From Candidatus Agathobaculum pullistercoris (lineage in GTDB: Bacteria > Bacillota > Clostridia > Oscillospirales > Butyricicoccaceae), in contig DXFS01000081.1 in NCBI GenBank assembly GCA_019114345.1, positions 1 through 37,200 of the forward strand: a DNA stretch of 37,200 nt, in the 5' to 3' direction. This document shows, in pieces, positions 22,081 to 32,511 of the stretch. Both the position numbers and the translations under genes were made by a program. How positions within the stretch are numbered: the stretch's first letter is position 1; the number at the start of each line of letters is the position of its first letter. A model generated the notes under the pieces. That model saw only the letters and a program-made list of their open reading frames with translations, had not been told where the DNA came from and did no database searches.

Positions 22081-22968
22081 TTAATTTTTGCTCCCGGCAG
22101 CGGAATATGCCTCGTCCAGCATCTGCACACCTACGCCCAGCAGATGCGGCCCAACATAAGAGCCCAACGTGCAGTCGATCTCTCCCTCCATAAAATTCAA
22201 AAAACCAGGCATATTCTGCTGTGCCAGCACGCGGATCTCGCGAAGCTCTTCCGGTGAATCCCCATGCGCAACTGCCAGATTGAACACCGCCCCACGCGGC
22301 ACGAGAGAAGCTGTCATTTGCACCATCTTCTGCATAGCAGCCTTTCTCCCACGCACTTTGGCTGCGCTGACCAGTTCCCCGTCCTCCGCAAACGAAATGA
22401 TCGGTTTGATCTGCAGGAGTGTGCCGGCGACTGCGGATATCTTCCCAATCCTTCCGCCCTTCTGCAGATATTCTAAGGTATTGACACAAAAAAACACATG
22501 CGTATTTCGTATGAGCGGCGGAATCGCGCGCAGAAGGTCATTCCAGCTCCACCCCTGTTCGATCCAGCGTGCTGCCTGAAGCACCGTCATACCAATCCCG
22601 AGCGAGCCGCTTTGTGTATCAAATACAGCGACTTCCATCCCATCCGTCTGCGCTCCGACCACACGCACCAGATTGCAGGTGCCGCTCAGCCCGCCGGACA
22701 GATGGATCGCGAGCACACGACTGTATCCTTTCTTCCTGATTTGCCCAAGCACCTGTTCCACCGACTCCCCGCTGGGCAGCGTCGTCTTAGGCATTTCAGA
22801 CGGCAAACGGCGGTATACTTCGCTGGGTATAATGTCCACGCCGTCAGCGTACTCTCCGTCTGAAAAAATCAGTTTCAGCGGCACTACATGGATATCATAT
22901 TGTTTCAGCAGCGCGTCCGGGATATCCGCACATGAATCCGTGAGCAGCGCGATTTTCTGCTTATTCAT
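22081..22968 (-). CDS. DegV family fatty-acid-binding protein
   Basis: DegV/FakB-type proteins bind fatty acids and, in Bacillota, present them to the kinase FakA for incorporation into phospholipid. The 295-aa protein has the family motifs ALLTDSCADIP (N-terminus), TTLPSGES, IHLSGGLSGTCN with the Ser residues that hold the carboxylate, VFDTQSGSLGIG, LEYLQKGGRIG and the C-terminal GSYVGPHLLGVGV. AAAGGAAAGTGT precedes the ATG. It follows the zinc-ribbon gene by 15 bases and shares its promoter. No fakA gene is in the window, and B. subtilis-type DegV two-component functions are not implied. Confidence 0.95.
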   Translation of the reverse strand: MNKQKIALLTDSCADIPDALLKQYDIHVVPLKLIFSDGEYADGVDIIPSEVYRRLPSEMPKTTLPSGESVEQVLGQIRKKGYSRVLAIHLSGGLSGTCNLVRVVGAQTDGMEVAVFDTQSGSLGIGMTVLQAARWIEQGWSWNDLLRAIPPLIRNTHVFFCVNTLEYLQKGGRIGKISAVAGTLLQIKPIISFAEDGELVSAAKVRGRKAAMQKMVQMTASLVPRGAVFNLAVAHGDSPEELREIRVLAQQNMPGFLNFMEGEIDCTLGSYVGPHLLGVGVQMLDEAYSAAGSKN

Positions 22969-22983
22969 ACACTTTCCTTTCTC

Positions 22984-23172
22984 TTACAAATCCTCGCCTG
23001 CACTCCAGTTGACCAGATGCGGGGAAGGCTTGGGTTCATTTTGTCCGGGAGACGGCACCTTTACGCCGAAAAAATCGTACCACTGGCCGCATGCGTCGCA
23101 CTGCCATGCCGTTGCCTCTGTCTCATCCATGATGTATATCTCATTTCCACATTCACAAGTCAGGATTGTCAT
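22984..23172 (-). CDS. Small zinc-ribbon protein
   Basis: From the ATG at 23170-23172, 4 bases after AAGGAG, the product is 62 aa. An upstream GTG/ATG extension would run into the promoter. It has a C-x-C pair (TCECGNEIYI) and a C-x2-C pair (WQCDACGQWYDFFG), a likely single zinc ribbon, followed by a Pro-rich tail (VPSPGQNEPKPSPH). It has no membrane or secretion signal. It is co-transcribed with the DegV gene. I know no function; it could be a metal chaperone or a nucleic-acid- or protein-binding adaptor. Confidence 0.75.
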   Translation of the reverse strand: MTILTCECGNEIYIMDETEATAWQCDACGQWYDFFGVKVPSPGQNEPKPSPHLVNWSAGEDL

Positions 23173-23216
23173 TTTTCTCCTTCTTCCGCGAGCTACAAAT
23201 GTATCAAGATAGACAA

Positions 23217-23245
23217 AGTATAGCATATTACCTGCCGGATGTCGA
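23217..23245 (-). promoter_or_regulatory. Promoter of the zinc-ribbon/DegV operon
   Basis: On the minus strand TCGACA (23240-23245) and TATACT (23217-23222) are 17 bases apart, with a TG extension before the -10. Confidence 0.75.
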
Positions 23246-23267
23246 TATATTCCGCCTTTGCATACGA

Positions 23268-23295
23268 CAAAGCCGCCTGCTTACAGGCGGCTTTG
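23268..23295 (-). terminator. Terminator-like hairpin after the collagen-like gene
   Basis: A perfect 12-bp stem (CAAAGCCGCCTG / CAGGCGGCTTTG, 4-base loop) lies 43 bases after the collagen-like gene stop. The T-run is short (TTTGTCGT), so it may be a weak terminator. Confidence 0.6.
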
Positions 23296-23338
23296 TTGTC
23301 TTATGCGTCTATGCGCCTGCTGCATCAGCAGCAGAGAC

Positions 23339-25616
<2,278 letters not shown>

Positions 25617-25748
25617 AAACAAACTCCCTCCCGTACAGTCTATGCCGGCCGTCCTCATGAGGAACGCACTGTGCAAAATGCTGGAAATAATTCAATATGG
25701 TTTTCCAAATTCTTCGTTCCTTCCCTGTTTTTTTGCATAGCGATGATT

Positions 25749-25754
25749 TATAAT
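25749..25754 (+). promoter_or_regulatory. Probable -10 element for the acyltransferase-like gene
   Basis: A perfect TATAAT lies 37 bases before the ATG. The -35 region is only a T-run (TGTTTT 17 bases upstream). It lies in the A/T-rich divergent region between the glycosyltransferase and this gene. Confidence 0.45.
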
Positions 25755-25790
25755 AAGGGTAGGAGTTCATGCTATCCGGAGGTGTCTGTT

Positions 25791-27104
25791 ATGATTGAAG
25801 CGTATCGGGACGCATTGCTGAATGTTGACAGCTATGGCGCCATCTTCATGTATGCGACCCATAAGGACCTGACCACTGCGCCGCGCCATATTGTCCGTAT
25901 GACCGAGCCGGTCGACCCACGCGTGCTGCTCGCGGCTGTGCGCACTGCGCTTGACCGCTATCCCCAGTTCGGGCTTGGTCTGGTGCGCGGCGAAACCCAG
26001 TACAGCTACCGCATCCTCACCAAGCCGCCCGTAGTGCTCGAAATGAACGATATTTCGCCCTACTATATCGGATCGGATGATACCAATGGTTATCTATTCC
26101 TCTGCGGTTATAAAGGGAATACCATCTACCTTGAGTATCAGCACTGTACATCGGACGGACGCGGCTTTGACGAATTTATCCGCACCATCCTGTACTACTA
26201 TCTGCTTGGTATGGGCCATCCTGTCGACCCCGGCCGCATCCGCACCAATGAAACCGAGTTTACGCCGCAGGACTGCGAGGACGGCTACCTTCGCCTGCGC
26301 GGCATGCCGCAGTCGGACGCCGACCACCATCCCGACGTTCCGTCTTTCCACATGCCTGAGTACGACAGTACGAATGACGACAATGAACTGACAACCGAAC
26401 TGACCATCTCCCTGCCGCAGCTGCTCGCCTATACCAAGGGCAACGGCGTAACGCCCATGACTTTCCTGATGACTGCGATTTCCATGGGCATGTACCGCAC
26501 CTACTACGCCGGTACCGACCGCAAGGAGCCGATCATCGCCGAGGTCCCGATGGATCTTCGCGCCTATGTCAAAACCACCACCACGCGTTTTTTTGTCTCC
26601 CTGCTCGACCTGCCCTTCTTCTATGAGTATTTCAGCATGCCTTTCCTCGAAGCGTGCCAGGCCTGCAAAGCATATTTCGACACGCAGAAAAACCTGCCGC
26701 ATGCGGTGTTCTGGGCGCTCAAAAACGCCAACCGCGTCGCCAAGTCGCACAAGCTGGACATGCCTATCGACGAGAAAGAGCAGATGATGCGCCAGCAGGC
26801 GCGCGACTATATCCGCCGGGACAGCTTTATCCTGACCAATATCGGTGAATTTAAGCTGCCGCCCAGCATGGAGGCGTATGTCAAGGACTATTCCGCGATC
26901 CTGCCCTGTGCCTTCCAGCCGTTTGGCATACTGGTCAGCTCGTACAGGGATACGCTCAAGGTCTCGATCTCGCAGCGCGACTTCAATTACCATCTGGTTG
27001 AAAACATCCGTGCCGTGCTGCGTGAAATCGGCTTTGAAACCACAGCACTCCCCTACACCTTCCATGTTACCCGCTACGACGGGCTGCATCTGGCAAAGGA
27101 CTGA
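25791..27104 (+). CDS. Condensation-fold (CoA-dependent acyltransferase superfamily) protein, unknown substrate
   Basis: From the ATG at 25791 (GGAGG 8 bases upstream) the protein is 437 aa and soluble. It has the layout of the chloramphenicol-acetyltransferase/condensation superfamily: an N-terminal half with LDRYPQFGLGLVRGE, then the active-site motif H118-x3-D122-G123 in EYQHCTSDGRGFDEF (usual HHxxxDG, first His replaced by Gln). A second half follows with TPMTFLMTAISMGMY, VPMDLRAYV, SFILTNIGEFKLPPSM and VSISQRDFNYHLVE. This resembles alcohol acetyltransferase-like and polyketide-associated acyltransferases. No carrier-protein, NRPS or PKS genes are nearby, so it probably acts alone on a small alcohol, amine or lipid. 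Single gene, convergent with DUF368. The family is fairly sure; the reaction is unknown. Confidence 0.75.
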   Translation: MIEAYRDALLNVDSYGAIFMYATHKDLTTAPRHIVRMTEPVDPRVLLAAVRTALDRYPQFGLGLVRGETQYSYRILTKPPVVLEMNDISPYYIGSDDTNGYLFLCGYKGNTIYLEYQHCTSDGRGFDEFIRTILYYYLLGMGHPVDPGRIRTNETEFTPQDCEDGYLRLRGMPQSDADHHPDVPSFHMPEYDSTNDDNELTTELTISLPQLLAYTKGNGVTPMTFLMTAISMGMYRTYYAGTDRKEPIIAEVPMDLRAYVKTTTTRFFVSLLDLPFFYEYFSMPFLEACQACKAYFDTQKNLPHAVFWALKNANRVAKSHKLDMPIDEKEQMMRQQARDYIRRDSFILTNIGEFKLPPSMEAYVKDYSAILPCAFQPFGILVSSYRDTLKVSISQRDFNYHLVENIRAVLREIGFETTALPYTFHVTRYDGLHLAKD

Positions 27105-27137
27105 GCTCGCTCAGCCGCCAGTTATCCTCGTAAATGC

Positions 27138-27174
27138 AAAAAACAGACCTGCCGGACAACAGGTCTGTTTTTTT
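27138..27174. terminator. Bidirectional terminator between acyltransferase-like gene and DUF368 gene
   Basis: CAGACCTG / CAGGTCTG with an 8-base loop is flanked by A6 and T7 runs, giving good terminators on both strands between two convergent genes. Confidence 0.88.
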
Positions 27175-27194
27175 GCCCGCAAACGGGGCACGCT

Positions 27195-27992
27195 TCATTC
27201 TTTCCGTGAAATAAAGTAGATCACCGAGAAGCCGGCTGCCAGGCACAGGATACACGCGATCCACTGGCTGAACGGCGGCACGCCCGGAAACACCTCGAGC
27301 ACGGAAGCAATCATGAATCCCAGAATGATCAGATAGGTCGCACGCGGACGGTTGGTCATCAGGCTGTCGAGCAGCTTGGTGGTCAGCACGATGCCCGCGC
27401 ACAGGCCGATAAACAGCGGCAGCAGGAACAGGATATCCAGCCCGCTGATCGCCGCCATGGTCTTATCGTACAGGCCAAGCATAAGCAGCAGATAGGAAAC
27501 GCTGATGCCCGGCAGCACGAGCGCCGCCGCGCAGACAACGCCGGCAACCAGAAGGAGCAGCGGCTCCCAAACACCGAGCTCTCCCCCCACCAGATCGGAC
27601 GGAAGCAGCCCGAGCAGAGCCACTGCGGCCATACCGATCAGGATATAGACCGGCACATGCCATGAAAAACCTGCCAGCCGGGCCTTGTTATAGATCATCG
27701 GCACGCACCCTGCCACTGCTCCGATAAAGAAGAACTGGGTTGGGAACGGAAAGACTTCCAGCAGGTGCAGCAGCGGCCGCGCGATAATCAGCATGCCCAG
27801 GCCCGCACCGATGCAGAACCAGAGCAGAAACAAAAAGTGCCGTCTGACATCCTTGCGGAAGTTGCTGACCGCCATAATCAGCTTGTCATAAATACCCATC
27901 ATCATCGCCATGGAACCGCCGCTCACACCGGGGATCAGCATGGTGCCGCCGATAACAGCTCCCTTTGCCGCGGTCACGATCAAATCCTTCAT
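27195..27992 (-). CDS. DUF368 membrane protein, probable undecaprenyl-phosphate translocase (PopT family)
   Basis: A multi-pass membrane protein of 265 aa from the ATG at 27990-27992. A TTG one codon earlier is 8 bases from AAAGGAG and could be the real start. It shows the internal duplication of DUF368: PGVSGGSMAMMMGIYDKLI near residue 22 and PGISVSYLLLMLGLYDKTM near 160, each at the start of a half. Family studies identify DUF368 (PopT) and some DedA proteins (UptA) as flippases that return undecaprenyl phosphate to the inner leaflet for reuse in wall synthesis. Here it is a single gene between two terminators. A small GCCGG / CCGGC hairpin lies in its leader, and no promoter is evident. 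Confidence 0.9.
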   Translation of the reverse strand: MKDLIVTAAKGAVIGGTMLIPGVSGGSMAMMMGIYDKLIMAVSNFRKDVRRHFLFLLWFCIGAGLGMLIIARPLLHLLEVFPFPTQFFFIGAVAGCVPMIYNKARLAGFSWHVPVYILIGMAAVALLGLLPSDLVGGELGVWEPLLLLVAGVVCAAALVLPGISVSYLLLMLGLYDKTMAAISGLDILFLLPLFIGLCAGIVLTTKLLDSLMTNRPRATYLIILGFMIASVLEVFPGVPPFSQWIACILCLAAGFSVIYFISRKE

Positions 27993-28068
27993 CAAGCCTG
28001 ACGCTCCTTTACGCTTTCTGCCGGATTAACCCGGCGCCCTGATAATGCAAACATCCCGGAATTTGCAG

Positions 28069-28102
28069 AAAAAGAACGGTCTTATGAAGGCCGTTCTTTT
28101 TT
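28069..28102 (-). terminator. Terminator of the nine-gene operon, overlapping the U32 3' end
   Basis: GAACGG / CCGTTC with inner CTT / AAG pairs and flanking A and T runs. The hairpin includes the last codons and stop of the U32 gene and is followed by TTTTT on the minus strand. Confidence 0.8.
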
Positions 28103-29314
28103 CTTGCGCAAAATGGCATACGGATCGACCGGGAACGGAAACTCGAAATGCACATGCATCTGCGGCACGTTGAACAGAGCGAGCGCTTCCCCTTCGTCAT
28201 TCACCATGCCGTGCGCCCGGAACACATAGGGCGGCTGCCCCGGCTGCAGCAGTTCGAGCTCCTCGCCGTCAAACATGCGGTTTTTCAGCGCGAAAACCGC
28301 ATGGCCTTCTGCATCACATTCCACCGGCATGCCGGCGACCTCATATTCGCGGATATACTGGCTGTCCCCGTAATGCTGGCCGTTTTCCTGATTGCCGAAA
28401 TAGAAACCGGTATAATACTCCCTGTGGCTGACCTTGTCCACCTCATCGCGGCAGAACTGCGGCAGTTTATACTGCGCCGGATCCGATCGGTAGGCGTCGA
28501 TCGCCGCGCGGTATGCGCCGGTCACGCAGGCGGCGTAATACGCCGTCTTGTTGCGTCCCTCGATTTTGAACGAGTCGATCCCCGCGCGCACCAGCTCCGG
28601 GATATGTTCGATCATGCACATGTCCTTGGAGTTATACAAATAGGTGCCGCGCGCGTCCTCTTCCACCGGGAAAAACTCACCCGGCCGCTGCTCCTCCATC
28701 AGCGCATAGTTCCAGCGGCAGGGCTGCGCGCAGGCTCCGTGGTTGGCATCCCGCCCGGTCATGTACTGCGAGATCAGGCAGCGCCCCGAGTAGGAAATGC
28801 ACATCGCGCCGTGGACAAACGCCTCGATCTCGAGCGTTTTGGGGGTCTTGGCGCGGATCTCCGCAATCTCGTCAAGCGACAACTCGCGCGCGAGCACCAC
28901 ACGCTCCGCGCCGAGGTCCGCCCAGAAGTTTGCCGCCTCATAGTTGAGGATGCTGGTCTGGGTCGAGATGTGCAGCGGCACCTTTGGGGCGTATTTCTGC
29001 GCCAGCCGGATCACGCCCACATCCGCCACGATCAGCGCGTCCGCACCCGCATCCTGCAGCAGCTCAAGGTAGGCAGGCAGCGCGGGCAGATCACAGCAGG
29101 ACGGCATGATGTTGACCGTGATATAGCATTTGACGCCGCGCGCATGCGCATAAGCAATCCCCTCGCGCAGCGCGTTGTCGTCAAAGTTGGCGGCAGCGGC
29201 CCGCATGCCGAACCGCTGTCCCGCCAGATACACTGCGTCCGCCCCGTAAGCGATGGCGAAACGCATTTTTTCCAAATCGCCCGCAGGGGCGAGCAGTTCC
29301 GGATACTTATTCAC
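28082..29314 (-). CDS. U32 peptidase-family protein, probable tRNA 5-hydroxyuridine synthase (TrhP/YrrO type)
   Basis: From the GTG at 29312-29314, 6 bases after GGAGG, the protein is 410 aa and opens PELLAPAGDLEKMRFA. A much longer upstream frame only overlaps mltG out of frame. Motifs are YGADAVYLAGQRFGMRA, the signature EAFVHGAMCISYSGRCLIS, and the downstream Cys cluster HGACAQPCRW, which binds an Fe-S cluster in this family. Originally described as collagenase-like peptidases, U32 proteins TrhP and RlhA make 5-hydroxyuridine in tRNA or hydroxycytidine in 23S rRNA. In B. subtilis the TrhP genes lie near mltG and a tRNA methyltransferase gene, so TrhP is favoured. It overlaps the mltG stop by 8 bases. 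Confidence 0.9.
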   Translation of the reverse strand: MNKYPELLAPAGDLEKMRFAIAYGADAVYLAGQRFGMRAAAANFDDNALREGIAYAHARGVKCYITVNIMPSCCDLPALPAYLELLQDAGADALIVADVGVIRLAQKYAPKVPLHISTQTSILNYEAANFWADLGAERVVLARELSLDEIAEIRAKTPKTLEIEAFVHGAMCISYSGRCLISQYMTGRDANHGACAQPCRWNYALMEEQRPGEFFPVEEDARGTYLYNSKDMCMIEHIPELVRAGIDSFKIEGRNKTAYYAACVTGAYRAAIDAYRSDPAQYKLPQFCRDEVDKVSHREYYTGFYFGNQENGQHYGDSQYIREYEVAGMPVECDAEGHAVFALKNRMFDGEELELLQPGQPPYVFRAHGMVNDEGEALALFNVPQMHVHFEFPFPVDPYAILRKKKERPS

Positions 29315-30479
29315 CGCCGGCCTCCGCGTTCGCAGCTGCCTCCGCCTGCGCGGCTGCCTGTGCCGCATCCGAGGTCGCAATATTGGCCTGATGCTCCTCA
29401 TAGCTGTTGGCAAACAGGTGGGTGCCATCCGGCATTGCAACGTAATAGTAATAATTATGCTCTTCCGGATGAGCTGCCGCATACAGGGATGCATAGCCCG
29501 GGTTGCAGATCGGTCCGGGCGGCAGGCCCTCATGGTTGTACAGGTTATACGGCGAATCCGAGTTGAGATCCTCCTCACTCAGCGTGCCTCCGGTGCGGCC
29601 AAGGCCGTACAGGACGGACGCGTCGACCTGCAGATAGGGGAACTCGCCGGAATTGTTCAGACGGTTGTAAATAACGCCCGCAATGGTCGCGCGCTCGCTG
29701 TCCACCTGCGCCTCGCGCTCAATCAGAGAGGCAATAGTCACAATATCGTGCATGGACCGGCCCAGCGCATCCGCGCCCGCCTGGATCTCTTCATCATACT
29801 TATCCCCGAAGTTGTTGAGCATGGTGTTGATCGTGTTCCGAACCGTTGCGTTGCCCTTATAGATCTCATAGGTATCCGGGAACAGGTAGCCCTCCAGCCA
29901 GCCCTCCTCGGCCGGCAGCTCGCTCTGCAGGAACTCATGCTTGAAAGCATAGGTGTTGAGTTCCTCGTCCAGCGCATCCTCCGTGCAGACATGCTCATCC
30001 AGCAGCAGCTGCTTGATTTGCGCGATGGAGTAGCCCTCCGGAATCGTGATCTGCATAGTCTCTGTGCTCGACATATTAACCAGGGTATCAATGATCTGGC
30101 CATAGTCCATATTGGGGTTCAGCGCATAACTGCCCGCCAGCACGCCCTGGTTATCACCCTTGACGCGGACATACAGCTTGAAGATCGTTCCGTAGTTGAT
30201 CACGCCCTCGTTGTCCAGCTGGTCGGCCAGAGAAAGCAGATCGGTATTTTCCGACACGGTAATCTCCTTGACTGCATTATCCTTGACAAAGGCAAACACG
30301 TCGTTGGCAATAAAGACTGCCGCAAGCGAAAGCACGATCGAAATACCGAGCACCGCGATCACATAGACCACCGTACCGGCACAGCCGCTGTTTTTCACAC
30401 GCCTGCTGCGCCGGCGGCGCTTATCCGGCTGCGGGATGCGCTGCGTCTCCTGGTTGACGTTGTTATCCATATTCTCCAT
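29307..30479 (-). CDS. mltG: Endolytic murein transglycosylase MltG
   Basis: MltG is a membrane-bound lytic transglycosylase that cuts nascent glycan strands. The 390-aa protein has a basic cytoplasmic head (KRRRRSRR), one membrane helix at about 36-58, a LysM-like part (ITIPEGYSIAQIKQLLL) and the YceG domain: LEGYLFPDTYEI, ASLIEREAQ with the catalytic Glu, AGVIYNRLN, LQVDASVLYGLG, and SPYNLYNHEGLPPGPICNPG. It ends in a low-complexity Ala/Glu tail (AAQAEAAANAEAGGE), the codons of which include the GGAGG ribosome site for the U32 gene. GAGGTGG precedes its ATG. It follows the CPBP gene by 29 bases. Confidence 0.96.
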   Translation of the reverse strand: MENMDNNVNQETQRIPQPDKRRRRSRRVKNSGCAGTVVYVIAVLGISIVLSLAAVFIANDVFAFVKDNAVKEITVSENTDLLSLADQLDNEGVINYGTIFKLYVRVKGDNQGVLAGSYALNPNMDYGQIIDTLVNMSSTETMQITIPEGYSIAQIKQLLLDEHVCTEDALDEELNTYAFKHEFLQSELPAEEGWLEGYLFPDTYEIYKGNATVRNTINTMLNNFGDKYDEEIQAGADALGRSMHDIVTIASLIEREAQVDSERATIAGVIYNRLNNSGEFPYLQVDASVLYGLGRTGGTLSEEDLNSDSPYNLYNHEGLPPGPICNPGYASLYAAAHPEEHNYYYYVAMPDGTHLFANSYEEHQANIATSDAAQAAAQAEAAANAEAGGE

Positions 30480-30508
30480 GTTTCCACCTCATTGGTTCTG
30501 TTTTCTTG

Positions 30509-31399
30509 TTAACCGAGCCAGTCCAGTATCAGTTTTGCCGCAAACGCCAGCACGAATGCCGCAACGCCCGGATTGCGTATCAGAAGCCACAGGTCATACA
30601 GGCCCGCGCTTTTTTCAAAATGCGGTACGAGATCCTTTGCCAGCAGGTTCTCCAGCGAGCGCAGCGACAGATAAAGGAACAGCAGCAGCACCAAACCATT
30701 GATCGCCGCAAAATAGATCCAGATACCAAAAGCAGCATAGGTGTCCGTGATCCAGAGCACGAACATATAGTACAGGTTATTGACCGCATGCGCCAGCACC
30801 GCCGGCCACACACTTTTGAAAATATATGTCAGATATGCATAGGCGATACCAGCCAGCAGCGGGCCTGCAAAGTTCAGCAGGCTGCCGTGCAGCATGGCAA
30901 ACGCCAGGCCGCTGAACAGCAGGCATGCCGAGGTGCCTACGCTCTGCTCATGCACGGTCAGCAGCGCCCCGCGCAGATACAACTCCTCCACCACGGCGGA
31001 CAGCACGACGATGACCAGCAGACGGGCCGCAAAGCCCAGCCCGGTCTGCGGCGCGTCGAGCGCGGTTGCGGAAAGATCCGCGCCCGCCATGCCCGCCACC
31101 TGATAAATCAGCAGGTTGAGAAAGAGCGATAGCAGCGCCACCGTGATGCCGACCTTGACGGTCAGCCCCAGCGCCCCCTTCGGCAGCCTTCTGTATTTGA
31201 GACGCCGGCGCAGCGTTTTTTGTTCCCGCATGGAAAACACGGCCATGGCAAACGGCACCGCAAACGATACCAGCTCCGCCAGCGCGATCAGCGGTGCACC
31301 GCCGCCCAGATACGCGGTCAGCTTGCCGGATCCTGTCAGCAGGCAAAAGCACAGGAACAGCGAAAGGCCGGGCAGCAGTGCGATCTTGTTATTCTTCAT
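30509..31399 (-). CDS. CPBP-family intramembrane metalloprotease-like protein
   Basis: A 296-aa polytopic membrane protein with about eight hydrophobic segments. The CPBP (Abi) signatures are present: EE-x3-R in VVEELYLRG, FAMLHGS with its His, and LAHAVNN with a third His/Asn pair. These are the zinc and catalytic residues of the CAAX protease Rce1-like group. Bacterial members process prenylated or peptide substrates, give bacteriocin self-immunity, or have unknown roles. The C-terminal extension after the conserved core (LDWLG end) is hydrophobic. Its ATG lies inside the end of the folate gene (11-base overlap), so it is translationally coupled. No bacteriocin gene is adjacent, so the role is open. 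Confidence 0.88.
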   Translation of the reverse strand: MKNNKIALLPGLSLFLCFCLLTGSGKLTAYLGGGAPLIALAELVSFAVPFAMAVFSMREQKTLRRRLKYRRLPKGALGLTVKVGITVALLSLFLNLLIYQVAGMAGADLSATALDAPQTGLGFAARLLVIVVLSAVVEELYLRGALLTVHEQSVGTSACLLFSGLAFAMLHGSLLNFAGPLLAGIAYAYLTYIFKSVWPAVLAHAVNNLYYMFVLWITDTYAAFGIWIYFAAINGLVLLLFLYLSLRSLENLLAKDLVPHFEKSAGLYDLWLLIRNPGVAAFVLAFAAKLILDWLG

Positions 31400-31958
31400 C
31401 CGTACGCAGCACCCGCCTTTCGGTGATGATCCAGCCGCAGCGGCGGTCGTGCGGCTCGCGCGGCAGGCGTTCCTCCAGCCGCGCTTCAGCGCACAGCGCC
31501 ACAGCGGCCGCCGTCGCCTGCGCGAGGAAACGGTCGTAGTACCCGCCGCCGTAGCCCAGACGGAACCCGTCCCGGTCGCACGCGAGCGCGGGCACGATAA
31601 TCAGGTCGATCACCGACGGGTCGATCTCCTGCGCAGCTTCATCCGGCTCTAAAATACCATGTGTACCCGGGTGCAGTTCCGCCAGCGAATCGATCCGCCG
31701 CGCGGACATCCGCCCCTGCGCGCCGCACAGCGGCACGCAGACGGTCTTGCCGTCCGCCAGTGCCCGCCGGATCAGCGCGTGTGTATCGATCTCCTGCGGC
31801 GTTGCAACATAGGTAAACATGCAGGACGCACGCCGGTAGATTTCGCTTTGCAGCACGCGTTCCGTAATCTTCCGGTCGGCTGCGCGCTTTTCCGCCGCAT
31901 CCTGTGCGGCGCGCTGCGCGAGCGTCCGGCGGCGCAGATTCTGCTTATTTTCTGACAT
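31389..31958 (-). CDS. 5-formyltetrahydrofolate cyclo-ligase
   Basis: The enzyme converts 5-formyl-THF to 5,10-methenyl-THF using ATP, returning a storage form of folate to use. From the ATG at 31956-31958 the protein is 189 aa, the standard size. It opens with NKQNLRRRTLAQRAAQ, the basic N-terminus that binds ATP phosphates. TYVATPQEIDTHALI, VCVPLC, and the diagnostic LGYGGGYYDRFLAQ follow. A frame extending 96 codons upstream is out-of-frame overlap with the DJ-1 gene and is not real. It overlaps the DJ-1 end by 14 bases and the CPBP start by 11. With thyX in the same operon, it forms a folate one-carbon link. Confidence 0.94.
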   Translation of the reverse strand: MSENKQNLRRRTLAQRAAQDAAEKRAADRKITERVLQSEIYRRASCMFTYVATPQEIDTHALIRRALADGKTVCVPLCGAQGRMSARRIDSLAELHPGTHGILEPDEAAQEIDPSVIDLIIVPALACDRDGFRLGYGGGYYDRFLAQATAAAVALCAEARLEERLPREPHDRRCGWIITERRVLRTDEE

Positions 31959-32496
31959 TGTGCACGACTTCCGCCGCGATCCGGCGCGCCTTCTCCTCGC
32001 CGCACAGCGCGGATACCAGCGCGCAGCCGAAATCGAGCGCGCCGCCCACGCCGCAGGCAGTGATGATGCAGCCGTCCACCACGCAGGTGCGCTCGAGCGG
32101 GATCGCGCCGGCCATGCCGTCCTCCATGCCGGGATAGCAGGTCGCCTTGCGGCCCTTGAGCAGGCCCATGCCGCCCAGGATGACCGACGGCGCGGCGCAG
32201 ATCGCCGCCACATACTTGCCCTCGTCATAGCACTTGCGGACCGCATCGGTCACGCGCTTGTCCGCATACAGGTTATTCGTACCCGGCATGCCGCCCGGCA
32301 GTACGATCATTTCCGCCTGATCCCAGTCCGCCTGATCCATAGTCAGGTCGGTCTGGATGCCGATGCCGTGCGTACCCGGCACCATTTCGCCGGTCACGCC
32401 GACCAGCTTAGCGTCCACGCCCGCGCGGCGCAGCAGATCGACCGGTGTCAGCGCCTCTACCTCTTCAAAGCCCTCTGCCAGCAGTACGTATACCAT
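31945..32496 (-). CDS. DJ-1/PfpI family protein (YajL/ThiJ-like)
   Basis: A 183-aa single-domain protein of the DJ-1 superfamily. The opening VYVLLAEGFEEVEALTPVD carries the conserved Glu that polarises the nucleophile. IVLPGGMPGT and YVAAICAAPSVIL follow, with the nucleophilic Cys100 at the elbow, then ATCYPGMEDGM. This is the bacterial YajL/DJ-1 subtype rather than the PfpI protease subtype. Functions proposed for the family are protection from oxidative and glyoxal damage and chaperone or deglycase activity, which are debated. AAAGGTG precedes the ATG. It lies 15 bases after the GNAT gene and overlaps the folate gene by 14. Confidence 0.94.
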   Translation of the reverse strand: MVYVLLAEGFEEVEALTPVDLLRRAGVDAKLVGVTGEMVPGTHGIGIQTDLTMDQADWDQAEMIVLPGGMPGTNNLYADKRVTDAVRKCYDEGKYVAAICAAPSVILGGMGLLKGRKATCYPGMEDGMAGAIPLERTCVVDGCIITACGVGGALDFGCALVSALCGEEKARRIAAEVVHNVRK

Positions 32497-32511
32497 TTTT
32501 CAACACACCTT

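Noticed and set aside
28148..29566. Plus-strand frame of about 472 codons opposite the U32 gene, and similar frames at 29253-30512 and 31960-33198
   Set aside because: All lie antisense to motif-complete genes and have no start signals.
29315..29578. Longer start for the U32 gene (extra 88 codons)
   Set aside because: The added residues are Arg-rich and encoded out of frame over the mltG end. The GTG at 29312-29314 has a ribosome site and gives the standard N-terminus.
31959..32246. Longer start for the folate cyclo-ligase (extra 96 codons)
   Set aside because: The region is the DJ-1 gene in another frame; the short start gives the standard family length.
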